A stretch of DNA of 64,000 bases, taken from positions 434,001 through 498,000 of the forward strand of contig VUYV01000073.1 of NCBI GenBank assembly GCA_008711295.1, given 5' to 3'. The DNA is from Anarhynchus alexandrinus. Its lineage: Eukaryota > Chordata > Aves > Charadriiformes > Charadriidae. Shown in pieces: positions 25,341-36,454 of the stretch. The position numbers and the translations under genes are program-made. Position 1 is the first letter of the stretch, and each line of letters starts with the position of its first letter. The notes under the pieces were generated by a model. That model was not told the origin of the DNA. It worked only from the letters and a program-made list of their open reading frames with translations, and searched no databases.

Positions 25341-28195
25341 CTTCCCTACTTCTGCCGCATGTTCCTGCCCTGCCCCTTGTGCCTGCTTTGGCTCTCACTC
25401 AGCCACCCCATGGGACCTAAAGCCATGGAAGCCTACCTGCCAAGACTGCAAACAGTTTTCTACCCATTTAGTTCTCCGAACCAAATTGCTGTGGTGTCAG
25501 GCAATTGTCAGCAAAGGTATGAGGGAGGGGGAACAGGAACAGACTGAGGGAAGAAGAGGCAAGGTATGGAGAGAGCCACAGCAGCCCCTACTGAGATTTG
25601 CTCTCTTAAAGGTTGTATCACTTACCTGTGACTCACTATTACCATGTACCTCTTTTCCAAGTACATTAAAGCCCCAACATAATGTAAATGTTTCCAGAAT
25701 AAAAGGAACTGTATCATCATAAGTTGTTATGACGACTGATAAGTGTCCCTTGTAAACTTTTGATTAAAGAAAAGCATGGAAAATATAAATTCTAATGCTT
25801 CTTTCTATACAGGTATGTTAGAAATGAGCAGGAAAACCGTCAGAAGGGGTTAACATTGTCACTGAAAGTACACCTACTACAATACAAACCTGGATAAATT
25901 AGTGAGGACAATAGATTCCTCTGAGCTTGATAAACTGATAACAGGAGACATCTGAGCTCTCATGTTTCAGGGGATGCTCATTTGCTAGTTGAATTACTGT
26001 TGTTTTTTCCAGAGCAGGCAGGGCCCTGTAAGTTTGACTTTATGTGACAGCTCAAGCACATATTCTTAACAAAGGACAGGCATGTGCTTCAGGTAGAAAC
26101 ACACACAAAAAAAAGACACACAGAGTCTTGAAAACACTGGAACAAAAGGTTTTTTTAAGAAACAGCAAATTAATTACTGTCTAGTTCCAATTTTAAAAAC
26201 AGTTGCTTAATATGGGCTGATAGGTACAAATCGTGGCACAGCCTTAGAGGTTAAACCATGTGTATGTGACAATACAGTAATTTCAGCTATGAACAACAAC
26301 CAAAATGTTCAGATTTAGGATATTTAGGGTCTTTGGAGAGTAAACAAAGTAACTTAGATTGTCACCCAGAAGCACAGAAAAATCAAATGTCCTTATTGGT
26401 GAGAATTCTCACACTCTTAAGCATCCCAAGATTGTGATCAAACAAGGAAATCTTCATACAGAGGAAGGCAGAAGAGTAATAAACTTGGACAAAGATACCA
26501 ACAACGTGTTCAGAAATGACTCAGAGCCAGGGAGTTGCACAAAAGTCTTCACTGATGCCATACCATTAGATGCAGGTAGGGAAATACTAGAATTTAATTT
26601 AGCAATTCTTTTAGTTAATACTTTACAGAGGCCATTTTTTACTAGTGTGTTTTATATGTCACTGAAAACTGTTTACGCTAATGCATATTAAACTGTTATC
26701 CATTGTCAGATGTTAAAATGTTAGGTTAAAAAATATACTTCTTTCTGTATATATCCCCTTCAGGCTAATTCTATCTTCCAACAAGCGTATCTCAAAGCAG
26801 TAAGAATGAGCATTCAAGATAACAGTTTTCTTTACAGATATTCTTCTCTTAGCAGTGCAGCAGATGGAGTAACAAGGAATATGCCCAGCAGGTGAATTTC
26901 TATTAAAGGCTTTCCGTGTCTTGGCAGTGGCTCTCAGCATTGATACTCTTTCACAAAAGACGTTGTATCAAGGAATCAGCATTTTTCTAGTGACAAGTCA
27001 TTTAATAAGAAAATTCCTGACGTGGTCCAAGTACACTGCCTAAACAACCATGATGCAGTTCGGGTGGCTTAAGAATTGTGCCAGATTGTAAGCTGATGGC
27101 CATCTGAAAAAAAAAAATTACAGCATGCACAAGCGATGGTGGCTCACTGGAGAAAACAAGAGGTTATTGTCTTTGCAGCCTTATGATTTCTTTCTCCCCT
27201 CCCCAACCCCTCATGGGGTGGAACAGTTTCGGCACGTTGCAGAATCACTCTTCCAAAATGGGAGCCTCAGGCTTTCTAAGCTAAACAGCTACAGGCCTGG
27301 CTGACACCAATGCTTGCTTTACCCAGTCATTAGTCAGCGCAATATCAGAACTACCCTGTAAAAGCACGGTCACATCAAACCACAGTTTCATACCAGTGGA
27401 CACATCCAATATGCGCACGTGAAGATTGCATTTGTTTCACATCCACCCCAACCTGCTCTTATATTCTGCAGTGCTTAGCAAATAAAGCCCCATGTAACCC
27501 AAAGTACATTCTAGGCTGATGCTCAACACATTGCTCTCTGTGGTGAAAAGACTTCTCAGACTGTCAAATAAATTCTTCTTAGGACACCATCCTAAGTTTC
27601 CATTAAGCTATAGGAAATAAAATATTTTATAATGTATTTCCAAACATATAGTCATTTGTCCTCTGAGTGCCCCAGAAATGTTTACAAACTGGATTTGATG
27701 AGAATGCTGTTCAGGCTGGATAGTAAAGCAGCTCCGGTTAAAAGGACAATTTAAGGGTTTAGGGCAATAATGGTCCAGTTTATAGAAGTAAGGAGGCAGA
27801 GGCCATAGAAAGGTAAGGGCTGAAAATGAAGTGTAATAAAAACTACAATCTCACTCAGTTGTTCTACAGAAATGAACGACTTCATCCCCTCCTATACCTT
27901 CCTCCATTCCCTAGAAGGTTCTTGTTAAAGCTGCAGTTTATAATGTTGGTCACTTGAAGGTAGAAAATTTTCCTGGGAAATGGGCAAGTATTCAAACTAC
28001 TCACGTAAATTGGGACCATAAATAAAGTGTCTCAAATACTTCAGAAAAAAAAAATGTTGGAAGGGGAGGAGCTTCAGTTCATAAAGGAAGAAAAATAGAT
28101 TTTTTTTTATTAAGGTAATAACAGAAATCTGAGAGTTTCTGTTCCAGCTCTATTATGGGCTTTTTTGTGGCCACGACCTATGGTCTGAATTTGTT
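25341..28195. other. Mostly non-coding; one weak exon candidate
   Basis: No confirmed gene. A stop-free segment at about 26356-26574 with balanced composition ends at a splice-donor-like 'gcag/gtaggg' (see findings). The upstream side lacks a good polypyrimidine tract. Other frames (25359-25547, 25486-25722, 26713-26940) are unremarkable. An A-run lies at about 27107-27116. Confidence 0.4.
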
Positions 28196-28197
28196 TT

Positions 28198-28240
28198 GCT
28201 TGAAGTCAATAGGAGTTTTGTCATTGTCTTCCCAGGAGTC
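28198..28240. repeat. Possible ancient amniote repeat fragment
   Basis: The stretch around 'gaagtcaataggagttttgt' is close to the 'gaagtcaatgggagttttgccattgacttc' motif that recurs in old amniote interspersed repeats. The fragment is short and worn, and I cannot name the family with certainty. Confidence 0.35.
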
Positions 28241-28264
28241 AGCGTGATTTAAGAAATTTTACCC

Positions 28265-28831
28265 ATGCTTGTTGACCTCATATCCATCACGCAACATCAC
28301 GACGCAGAGACCCCTGACGCTGCGCTCGCATTCAGCCAGAGCAGCACAGCCCCTTCCCATGCAGAGATCCTAGCCTGGGATGAAAACAGGTGTCACCCAG
28401 TGCAGTGCTCTGCCCATGCTGGTAACCTCTCCCTCTCAGCCTATCTACACAAGAGACATTTTGAGGTTATAACAGAGAGCCTAAATGAAAGACAGACACT
28501 TGACAGCTGGACCAGGCAACTAGTCATTCCACAGGGCTCACCCAGCTCAATAAGGTATGGTGGAAACTCCCACATAATCAAAGACATCATTGCAGCAGTT
28601 TTCTGTCCTTCTGCAGGAATTGCCAACCATTTATTGCTGTGGTGGGGGGACACTGAAATCGCCAATATTTTACCTCACCTACTGAATTTAAAGCATGACA
28701 CATTTGACCTGATTCAGCTTAGAGCTGAACAGCTTTCCCAGCTCACCACTGCCTCCCTTTGTTTTACTTTAGAAGGGATATCTTCTAAACAAAAAAATTA
28801 TCTTCGTCAAATTAAAACATTTTGGGTTTAG
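28265..28831 (+). CDS. Unrecognised 188-codon open frame (hypothetical)
   Basis: An ATG-initiated frame of 188 codons, one of the two longest frames outside the CR1 and LTR regions. I recognise no domain. Composition is balanced, with no signal peptide; the middle holds a short hydrophobic stretch with 'LLLWWGD', and the C-terminal third is leucine- and glutamine-rich. An in-frame stop lies 15 bases before the ATG. A cluster of CpG dinucleotides sits at about 28289-28330, just inside the start. Rough reasoning suggests a frame this long is uncommon by chance in AT-rich DNA but not impossible in 64 kb. There is no neighbouring splice signal, promoter or poly(A) signal that would make it a gene. 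It may be a chance frame, a retrocopy fragment or an orphan gene. Confidence 0.2.
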   Translation: MLVDLISITQHHDAETPDAALAFSQSSTAPSHAEILAWDENRCHPVQCSAHAGNLSLSAYLHKRHFEVITESLNERQTLDSWTRQLVIPQGSPSSIRYGGNSHIIKDIIAAVFCPSAGIANHLLLWWGDTEIANILPHLLNLKHDTFDLIQLRAEQLSQLTTASLCFTLEGISSKQKNYLRQIKTFWV

Positions 28832-29211
28832 GTCTAGCAGAGTCTAGCACAAAGGTTTGAGCTCTGCCTCCATCATTTTCACAATTCACTTTCTCGTTGG
28901 AGCTCATCAAGTTGGAGGGGAGAAGCAGGGTACCCAGAGGATAGGTGGCATGCAAATTAGCATAATAAGTAAAGAGGTGTGTGTAAGATCTCCATTCTTA
29001 TGTAATGAGTCTTCCAGCTGAGTTAATATATAATCCTTCTTAATTTCAATCAATCATCTTCTTTTTATTTTAAGAAACTCATGCAACAGAAAAACATCCT
29101 AATCTTAGCAGCCAAGGGCTAAGCTTTTCCAATCAAGCAGTTTTTACCTGAGGCTGTTTTAACACAAGCAGAAGACTAAAACTAAGAGGCCTTCAGTATT
29201 ATTTAGGTTGC
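28832..29211. other. Non-coding, nothing recognised
   Basis: Short AT-rich spacer without recognisable features. Confidence 0.5.
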
Positions 29212-29345
29212 TGTCTCTGACTTTCCAAATTATCTAGGACAAGTTCCCGCACCAGCTTGCTTCTCAGTTTCCCCATCCATAAAATGGGCACTGTGATAGT
29301 GCTCTGCTCTCTTGAGTACTTCAAATCTTGCGGAGGAAAAGTCAT
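29212..29345 (+). repeat. MIR-like SINE relic
   Basis: The core 'ctcagtttccccatccataa' followed by 'aatgggcactgtgatagt' is very close to the MIR core and 3' part ('cctcagtttcctcatctgtaaaatgggnataatagt'). Upstream 'aggacaagttcccgcaccagcttgctt' corresponds to the 'gggcaagtcacttaacctct' part. Such old SINEs survive in low number in bird genomes. The outer boundaries are approximate. Confidence 0.7.
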
Positions 29346-29640
29346 AGTCACAGTTGGGAAATGACACTGGAAATTTGCATAAAATTTGTGCCAGAAAACA
29401 TACTATGCAGCATAGGGACCTTGTTTTTGAGTGAGATGTGCATCAAGTCGGAAGGATATATTGCATATTACATCGAATGCAGTTGAAGATTCATTAGACA
29501 ATACCAGTGGTTGATTTATTCTGTTCAAACGACAATCCTGGCTTCAACAGCATTTACACTGTCATATGGTAATGGAGACCTGGGTCACAGAAGCTTTACT
29601 GGAAGCTAAAACTTTTAATAAAAATATGTCATGTTTATGA
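29346..29640. other. Non-coding spacer
   Basis: Nothing recognised. Confidence 0.5.
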
Positions 29641-30153
29641 GTGTTTTCCAGGATTTCATACTTGCTCCTGCTCCAGCAACAATGCTATTTTCTGTTCAGC
29701 AGGCCAAATCCTAGGAAGCTTTTTTCCCAGCTTGTTTTTAATAATACTTTCTTCTGTGAGAGTCATGTTGGGTTTGTGACCCTCTTGGCTTGTAAGAAGG
29801 GACTGAACTCTCAGCAATCCTTCACCCACCCCTCTGCAAGAGTGATGTGTGTGAGAGTGTGGTTTGCTCTCCTCCTGCCTGGGAACCAGAGCATGAGGCC
29901 CTGGCAATCTCTTCAACTTGGCAGGGAGCTATCAATGCTCCTCCTGTCCCTTTCCCTCCCTCTCAGCACTTCAAGAGACACTGTCTTCTTGCATTTTGGC
30001 TGGGAGGGAGGGAAGGGTGGAGCTTCAGCAGCAGATAAAGACCCAGGGGACTTAAAAACGTGGGAAGTGCTGGTTCCCAAGGTCCCTCTGACTAACAGGG
30101 CTGCCTGGCCCTTCTGTGGGAAGGCGAAATGTCATGTTAGACCAAGGTCATGA
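29641..30153 (+). other. 170-codon open frame, not recognised, probably non-coding
   Basis: Plus-strand frame of 170 codons with an 86-codon minus-strand frame across its first half (29656-29916) and further frames in its second half. The block is GC-richer than its surroundings, which by itself reduces stops. The predicted product starts with a hydrophobic leucine-rich region and later has a glycine-rich stretch, without a recognisable domain. No splice or promoter context supports it. I list it so the block is accounted for. Confidence 0.3.
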
Positions 30154-32880
30154 CAGTTACTTGAGAGACTTCAGGGCCTTCTCCTTGCCTGCATTCTCAT
30201 GATGGAAACCCTCCTCTTTCTTCTTCCCCTCTACAAACCCTCTCAAGAACACCACAAGCTCAATGACACTTGGGTCCTGGGAATTACTCAGTTGCTCCCC
30301 ATGAAAGACATGCCCTTGATGACTGCCAGAAATATGATGAGAAATGTCTTTTTGCGTTAGGAGTCCTTCCCGACCTCCCCCGTACTGCAGCAAGTGCCAC
30401 AGTCAGGGAGTCATTTGTAGTTGTCACACTGCTTTCTGGCATTATTGCAACATTAAACTTGAATTATGGAGCTACGAAAGGATGGTGGGGTTTAGAAAGC
30501 AGGAAGATAATCTTACACTGCCGTACATTTACGTGCTTCCTGAGACTCTAGGTAAACAGTGAAATGTAACTTTAGGGGCACTGCGTCATCCTAACAAAAT
30601 GTTTAGGTAGGAAACTGTGAATTTATTTCATTTTTTAACTAGAAACCAAAGTTTCAGCATCCTGCTGCACAACATTTTTGTTTGTTTGTTTGTTTCACAA
30701 CTGAAGTCCTGAAGTGCTTTGTGCCAAATAGCAAAGCTACCAGGAAATCTTTTCTGAAAACTTTTCAAAAGCTTTCCAGAAGAACACATCACTTTCCAAT
30801 TGTAGAGGGGGCATCTATAAAAGCAGCAAGAGTCTCTGCAAAATGAGGACTTGAAATAAATCTATACTCCTTAAAGAAGCTTAATAGAAAAAAACTTCTT
30901 TTGATTTCCGAGAGAAAACAATCTTTTTTTTCCCGTAGTTTTCACTTTTTTCTTTTTTAGGGCATCTGTAGATTATATTTTTTTAAAAAATCACATTAAC
31001 TTACAGATTTAATACTGAAATTAGGGACATTTTGTATTTCATGAACATATTTTATCAGAAGTAGACATTTTTCATTTAAAAACACTTAGCTTTTAATTAA
31101 AAAAATAATTTCAAGGAAAAATTTGGATCTGACTGTTTCTAGGCTTAAATTCTTCTCTGGAATTTTGACTGCCATTTGAAAGAAGTTTCCATACTTCTCC
31201 TTACATACAGCCACAAGCATTTCTAATAGCAAAATTCAGTAAAAAGTCATCCTGCAGATAGAAAATCTATCGCAACTTACATTAAAGGATTATAGCTCAG
31301 CTTTGCAGTTTATCCATCAGATTTTTTGGGGGAGAAATTCACAGCTAAATAATCTATGATTCAGAGGATGGAAGTCATCTGCTTAGGCAATGGATCAGTG
31401 ATAACAGATAACTGATGTGGCTAAACAACGGATTATAGATAATGTTAATGGCAATATACAAAAGTAATCCACAACAAAATAAAACACTGAAGTTTTAATG
31501 ATGGGTATTTAGCACACAGATCAAAGCTAATCAAATTAATTTTTACAAATTAATTATCTGAAAAGTTTAGCAGTAAATTATCGGTAGATATGCTGTGATA
31601 TTTTTGTACTGTTTAATGAATGTATGACTACATTTTAGCCTGGGGTTTATTCACAAACTGGTGAATGAGCACTCATTATTTGTGACTGCCCCTGTGAATC
31701 ACACAGGAAAATTTCTGTTCCAGAACTGGGTGACCTGCATTCTGTAAAAAAAGAAGAATCCCATTTTCCTACTCTAAAATGACTTGCAAAGACTCAGCTT
31801 ATGTTCAGTGAACATTACACCAACAAAATATAAAGAGCTTTTAGAAGATTATCCTGAGAGAACATTTTTGTACAAACATTTCCATAACATGTTACTTGGT
31901 TTTTCTGATACTCCTGCTCTTAAATATACTCATGAATAAAATCTTACTTGCCAAAGTTGTGCAGACACAAAAATAAGATGCTGAAGGGCAGTAAGCTTTA
32001 TCGACAGGAATATTTACAGACATTATTTGGCCACAGTTACCCCCAGCTGAGCCATACATACATTGCAGCTGCTGTGCACACAACAAGGAAGTGCATCAAA
32101 ACATTTTTAGAGGCAATTACAGCAGAAAAAAAAACGAGGAGAAAGGTGCATATTATATTATACCTACACATTTAAAAATAAAATAAAAAAAAAAGCACTT
32201 CAAGATGACTTTTATATTCTCTGGGAAGAAACTTCTCTCTACAGTCTGCAAGTTCAGCGTTTTGATGTTCCAAGGTGGTGGAAACTTAGGCCTGCAGGGA
32301 AATTCCTGGCATAAGCTTCCAGTGGTAGGGAATTGTTTTTCTGACAAGAAGCGAGAAGTGATGAAGGATGTTCTTAGGCCGTGAATTAGTTTCAGTTTCC
32401 TCACTACTATCAGATACTTAAAATAAAATACTCCCAAGGTTTAAGAAAAAGGAAGAGGCAAAGATTTCCTGTAATAAGAGTAGATACAGGAATTACGTCT
32501 GCATTTAACACTTGCCTATCATATGATTTCATATGCCAAAACTAGCATGTGATTGTGTAAGCCCATAGCCTCATACCAACACAGTACTAACATGTACAAG
32601 ATACAGTTTCTCCACTCAGCTAAAAAGAAGTGCCGTTCAGTGTCTCAAGGCCTTCTTTGCAGAAGTTGCAGCTCCATTTCCAAAAACCCTCAGCAGAATC
32701 CTTTCCTCCAAACTATTAAAACTTCACCTGAACCTATGGGAAAAGATGGTAAGAAATGAACTAGTTTTCCAGCGTTATATGGACAACTCCAATGTATATC
32801 TTCTTTACATCAGTAACAAACAACATGATCTCCCAGCACTCCCCATACCTGCATACCAGTAGTTGTTTGGGAGAAAAAGC
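30154..32880. other. AT-rich non-coding stretch
   Basis: No gene. A small (GTTT)n run lies at 30678-30695. Several A- and T-rich tracts occur at 30920-31120 and 32160-32195. Frames such as 30270-30551 (plus, 93 codons) and 32153-32437 (minus, 94 codons) have no recognisable features. Confidence 0.5.
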
Positions 32881-33063
32881 AAGTCCTCAAATAATTTTCT
32901 TCATTTGTGACCCTAGGATCAATGGATTTTCACAGGGTCAGGCTGGAAGAGACCNCTGTTTGGGCTCTGGAGAAGAAGCAAGAGGATGGAAGTCCTCAAA
33001 TAATTTTCTTCATTTTTGACCCTAGGATCACCAGATTTTCACAGGGTCAGGCTGGAAGAGACC
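32881..33063. repeat. 74 bp direct duplication around an N (probable unmerged contig ends)
   Basis: Copy 1 (32881-32954) stops exactly at the N (32955). Copy 2 (32990-33063) differs at four positions and runs on into unique sequence. The 35 bases between the N and copy 2 are a noisy version of the bases before copy 1: both contain 'tgtttggg' followed by 'agaa.aagcaag'. The duplication therefore extends right up to the N with errors increasing towards the contig end. This argues for an assembly artefact. A real tandem duplication cannot be fully excluded because of the four mismatches. Confidence 0.75.
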
Positions 33064-33085
33064 TCAGGAGGTTTGTAGTCCAGCT
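33030..33085 (-). mobile_element. Possible CR1 3'-end relic
   Basis: 'cacagggtcaggctggaaga' then 'gacctcaggaggtttgtagtcc' resembles the reverse complement of a CR1 3' end (normally 'ggactagatgatctccagaggtcccttccaac' with 'attctatgattctgtg'). It is short and diverged. The same motif occurs in the preceding copy of the duplication. Confidence 0.45.
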
Positions 33086-33150
33086 CAAAGCTGGGTACAC
33101 TGATCTCCACAGACCACAAACCAGCTCACAGCTCGGCCTAGTTTTGGGCT

Positions 33151-33190
33151 CTTCCATACGTCCATACTTCCATACTTCCATACTTCCATT
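33151..33190. repeat. 8 bp tandem repeat, five units
   Basis: Five consecutive CTTCCATA units, the second carrying 'cg' in place of 'ct' and the last ending in T. A simple minisatellite-like repeat inside unrecognised sequence. A long plus-strand frame running through it (32907-33440) also crosses the N and the false duplication, so it should not be taken as a gene. Confidence 0.9.
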
Positions 33191-34616
33191 TGTCCCTAAA
33201 AAATCACCTGGTAGATTGTGTACCCCATCCTATCTGACCATGGTGACCTGTGACTTTATGGCCACCAGAACAAGTCAATCCCAACCAGATATATCTGAGG
33301 ATTTCAGTGAGTACCAAAGGCAATACTCCACCTCCTTCAATACCCACCACAGGTATTTCACCCTGCTCATTCTTTGTTTAACGTGGAAGACAGATAATAG
33401 AGAGCCTTCCTTCTCCTCTATGTCTGTGATTTTGTATTAAGGTAATTCTGTACTGCAGTGTTGAGACTATTTACAAATGAATGGAGATAGCACAATTAGT
33501 TGTCAATAGATCTGCACCTAGATTATATGAATTATTCTCTTCTGAGACAAAAAGAAGACTCTGACCCTCAGTAAATTCTTTATGCAAATAGATGATATCC
33601 AGTCATGTATACTCAAGAATAAGACAGGACAGAGAAAGCAAAAGCAAACCACAAAACTATACACTGATCGTTCTGTGTCACCTCCAGACAGAAAAATAAA
33701 TAAGAAAGTAGAAAAAGTCATTAATTCAACTTGCAAAATTACAGAGGAGTTAATATAAAAAAAAAAAAAAAAGAACATGGGAACATACAGAACACCACAC
33801 CATCATTTTTACATTTTATTTCAAGAATAAAATCATACCTGACGACTCACACATGGCCTGCTGCGACTCTTTTCCTGCATCCTCAATGTCTTCTGAATTA
33901 TGGACTGTGTTTCTCACCAGAAAATTGTATTTATCTTTCTCCCTTTGAAATCCTGTCACTGCTTTGAAACTGAGGACTAGTGGAAAATATCAGCACCTTC
34001 ACTTATAAAAGGCTGCTGGTCTGCCATCTCAGGCAAGGGTACCAAATGAGGCATTCATGGATTTCAAACAACATAGGCAAATATGATCTTCTTTTCTAGT
34101 TATGTACAGTTTCTGCTGCTTCCTCTGCTTCCTGAAAGAAACTCTGATATTTTTCTCTAGTGAATCAAATATTGTCTGGCTGTCTCTTTCATTTTCATCT
34201 TTTTTTGAGAGACTTTCCCACCTGCTAAAAGCTTCACAGAAAATTGAAGCAGGACTTTACAGATAGCATCTGCAGTGTGCAAGCCCCTAAAACACAGGGT
34301 GGAAGTAAAGAGCAGGAAGACAAAAACACCAGGATAAAAGACTTTTTTTCTGACTGTTTCCTGTAAATAAATATAAACTCCTTCTGGGCAGCCCAACAAT
34401 CGACACAGCATCCCATACGGCTCAGCTACAAAGGGTCTCTCTCTTACATTTCTTGTGTAACGGACAAATGGTCTGTCAGGTTATGCATACTCTCAAGTTT
34501 TGGACAGAGCAGATCAGGGTCATATAAGAGAAAAATAGCACTAGGTACTGCAACTTGCTTATGATTTTGGACAAGGGGAATGATTTTTTTCTCCATTGCA
34601 AACTTGACTGTACCAT
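33191..34616. other. Non-coding, nothing recognised
   Basis: AT-rich with a 15-A run at 33759-33773. Minus-strand frames at 33518-33778, 34157-34411 and 34234-34416 are unsupported. Confidence 0.5.
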
Positions 34617-34700
34617 CTTCAGTAAGTTGCTTCACCTTCCTGTGCTTCCATTTCTCATCTGTAAAGTCAGGACAATAGCATTTTCCAGGTACACTGTGAG
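34617..34700 (+). repeat. MIR-like SINE relic
   Basis: 'agtaagttgcttcaccttcc' followed by 'tgtgcttccatttctcatct' and 'gtaaagtcaggacaatagca' matches the MIR core 'caagttacttaacctctctgtgcctcagtttcctcatctgtaaaatggggataat' with scattered substitutions. It is in the same orientation as the relic at 29.2 kb. The 116-codon minus-strand frame across it (34444-34794) is antisense to the repeat. Confidence 0.75.
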
Positions 34701-35771
34701 AAAAAAATACATTAAAGACTGGGAGATTGCCCAGGTAGTACAGTGGTAGGAACATAAAGAAGCCAAAATAGAGTTTTGCTATTGAAGGTTTCATTAAAAT
34801 ACTGAGTAGTGCTCCTTATTAGAGCTGGCTGGAACACTTCCCATCAAATACACACCGATTTCATCATTTGGCTTTCATCAGAGCCAAAAGCTTTTAAAAA
34901 AATCTCAGTTTTGACAATGTTTTTGAAGGAAAGGTTTCTTTGATCCAGGCTGGACACTTCAGTTATTTCCAGAGACAGGGGTCAGGCTTTTCAAAGCATC
35001 TAAGAGGTTTATCTTTGACCCTATGAAGAAGAAAAGGTTGAAACCTAAAAGGCTACTATGCTACACAATCATCATTGTCCAGCCGGTCCTGCTACTCCTG
35101 ACTCAGAACACACTGGGGAGAAGAACTCTTGTGCTAAGCAAAGAAAGTGTCTCTTCCAGAAAGGCCATGGAAATGAAACTGCTGGGCAGGGTTTTCAACA
35201 ACTGCCAGCTAATCCATTCAGAGTCAGCCAAAGGGCTTGGTCTGACCTATCAACTTTGGTATGAGCTGCAGCCTGATTATTTAAAACTACATTTACAGGC
35301 CCATGCAGTTGCCTTGCATCTACATTTTTCTTTTTTTTTTTTTTTCTTCACCCAATCCCACATCAAGGATATACAATTCCACTTACACAACATAGTGGTA
35401 GTTTAACGCCAGGGGAGTCTGCAACATTTTTCTTCAATTCCTGTATGCACACTTTGAAACAGTGTCCCTCATGCCAGTAGTTCAACTAATGCCATTTCCA
35501 CTGCATGCGGTTTTTTGGTTGGTTTATTTTGGGGTTTTTTTAGGAACTAGCAGCAATTTAAGTGTAACCTGATTTAAAAAACAATATACTGGTATCAGCT
35601 GCACTAGGGAGCATACTGATGGGTGTGATGGTCTCATTGTCTAGCTTAATGCAAAATAAACAGGGATCATTGTAAAATAAATGAAAATCAAAATAAACAC
35701 CTCATGACCTTCCTACACCACATACTTCAGATGCTTTTAGACGTCTGTCTAGCTGCCTTCTGCTGGGGCTG
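34701..35771. other. Non-coding, nothing recognised
   Basis: Contains a frame of 127 codons (35023-35406, plus) with a basic start and a T-run (35329-35345) at its 3' end. I see no domain or context supporting a gene. Confidence 0.45.
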
Positions 35772-36432
35772 TGTCCTGGTTTGAGCAATACACTATTAAT
35801 TTCTCTTTCAGTAACTTTGTTTTTCAGTAAGGTCTCTTCTAATGCTTGGGAAAACTGCATTTTTAGAAGACTTTAGTGTCTGAATTTGTGAAAATATTTA
35901 CTTTATAACCAGCTATGGTGTGTGGATTCCAAGGCTTCAGTGTTTTTGATCTCATGAGGTGCAGGGATGAGGAGGAGCGGGACCCGGACACTTGACCCAA
36001 GCTGGCCAACAGGATTATTTCATACCATGAACGTCGCATTCAATATAAATTAGAAAGTTTGATGAGGAGTGTTCTCTTCCATGATGGCTGCGATCCTGAG
36101 AACTTCTTTGCCCGGTGCCGGACCCCTGAGCCCTTCCCTTCCTCCCAAAGCTGTAGTGCTCGCAGTGTTCGACATTTGCTGTCCACTGCTGGGAGTGCAC
36201 AGCTTCCTATTCATTCAATTGGCCGAGTATAATCATTGTATATTTTATATTGGTATCGGGATTAATATTGGTTCTTTAGTATTATTAATGTTATTTAGTC
36301 TTATTCTATTAAATCTGTTTATATTTCAACCCCCGTATTTCTTTGGTGTTTTGTTGTTTGTTTTTTTTTCCCCGATTTCCCTTGCCGGGTGGGGAGGGGT
36401 CACCGGGTGATAGAATAATTGTCCAAACGACA
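35772..36432 (+). mobile_element. Solo LTR of an endogenous retrovirus, probably ERVL-type
   Basis: The 661 bp segment starts 'tgtcctggtttgagcaatac' and ends 'gtccaaacgaca', so it has TG...CA termini. Internal landmarks follow the layout of the widespread avian ERVL-type LTR: 'cacttgacccaagctggcca', then 'ggattatttcataccatgaa', a TATA-like 'caatataaatta' near 36040, a 'ctattaaatctg' polyadenylation-like signal near 36305, 'atttcaacccccgtatttct' and a GC-rich end before the terminal CA. No gag, pol or env sequence flanks it, so it is a solo LTR. The flanking pentamers do not match, so the target-site duplication is lost or a boundary is slightly off. Family assignment is from memory and moderately sure. 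The 113-codon frame inside (36069-36410) is not a gene. Confidence 0.75.
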
Positions 36433-36454
36433 ATAAATTATTGTTATGGCTCCT

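Noticed and set aside
32907..33440. 177-codon plus-strand frame
   Set aside because: It crosses the N, the assembly duplication, a CR1-like relic and the 8 bp repeat; the frame is a product of these.
34444..34794. 116-codon minus-strand frame
   Set aside because: It is antisense to a MIR-like relic and has no recognisable domain.
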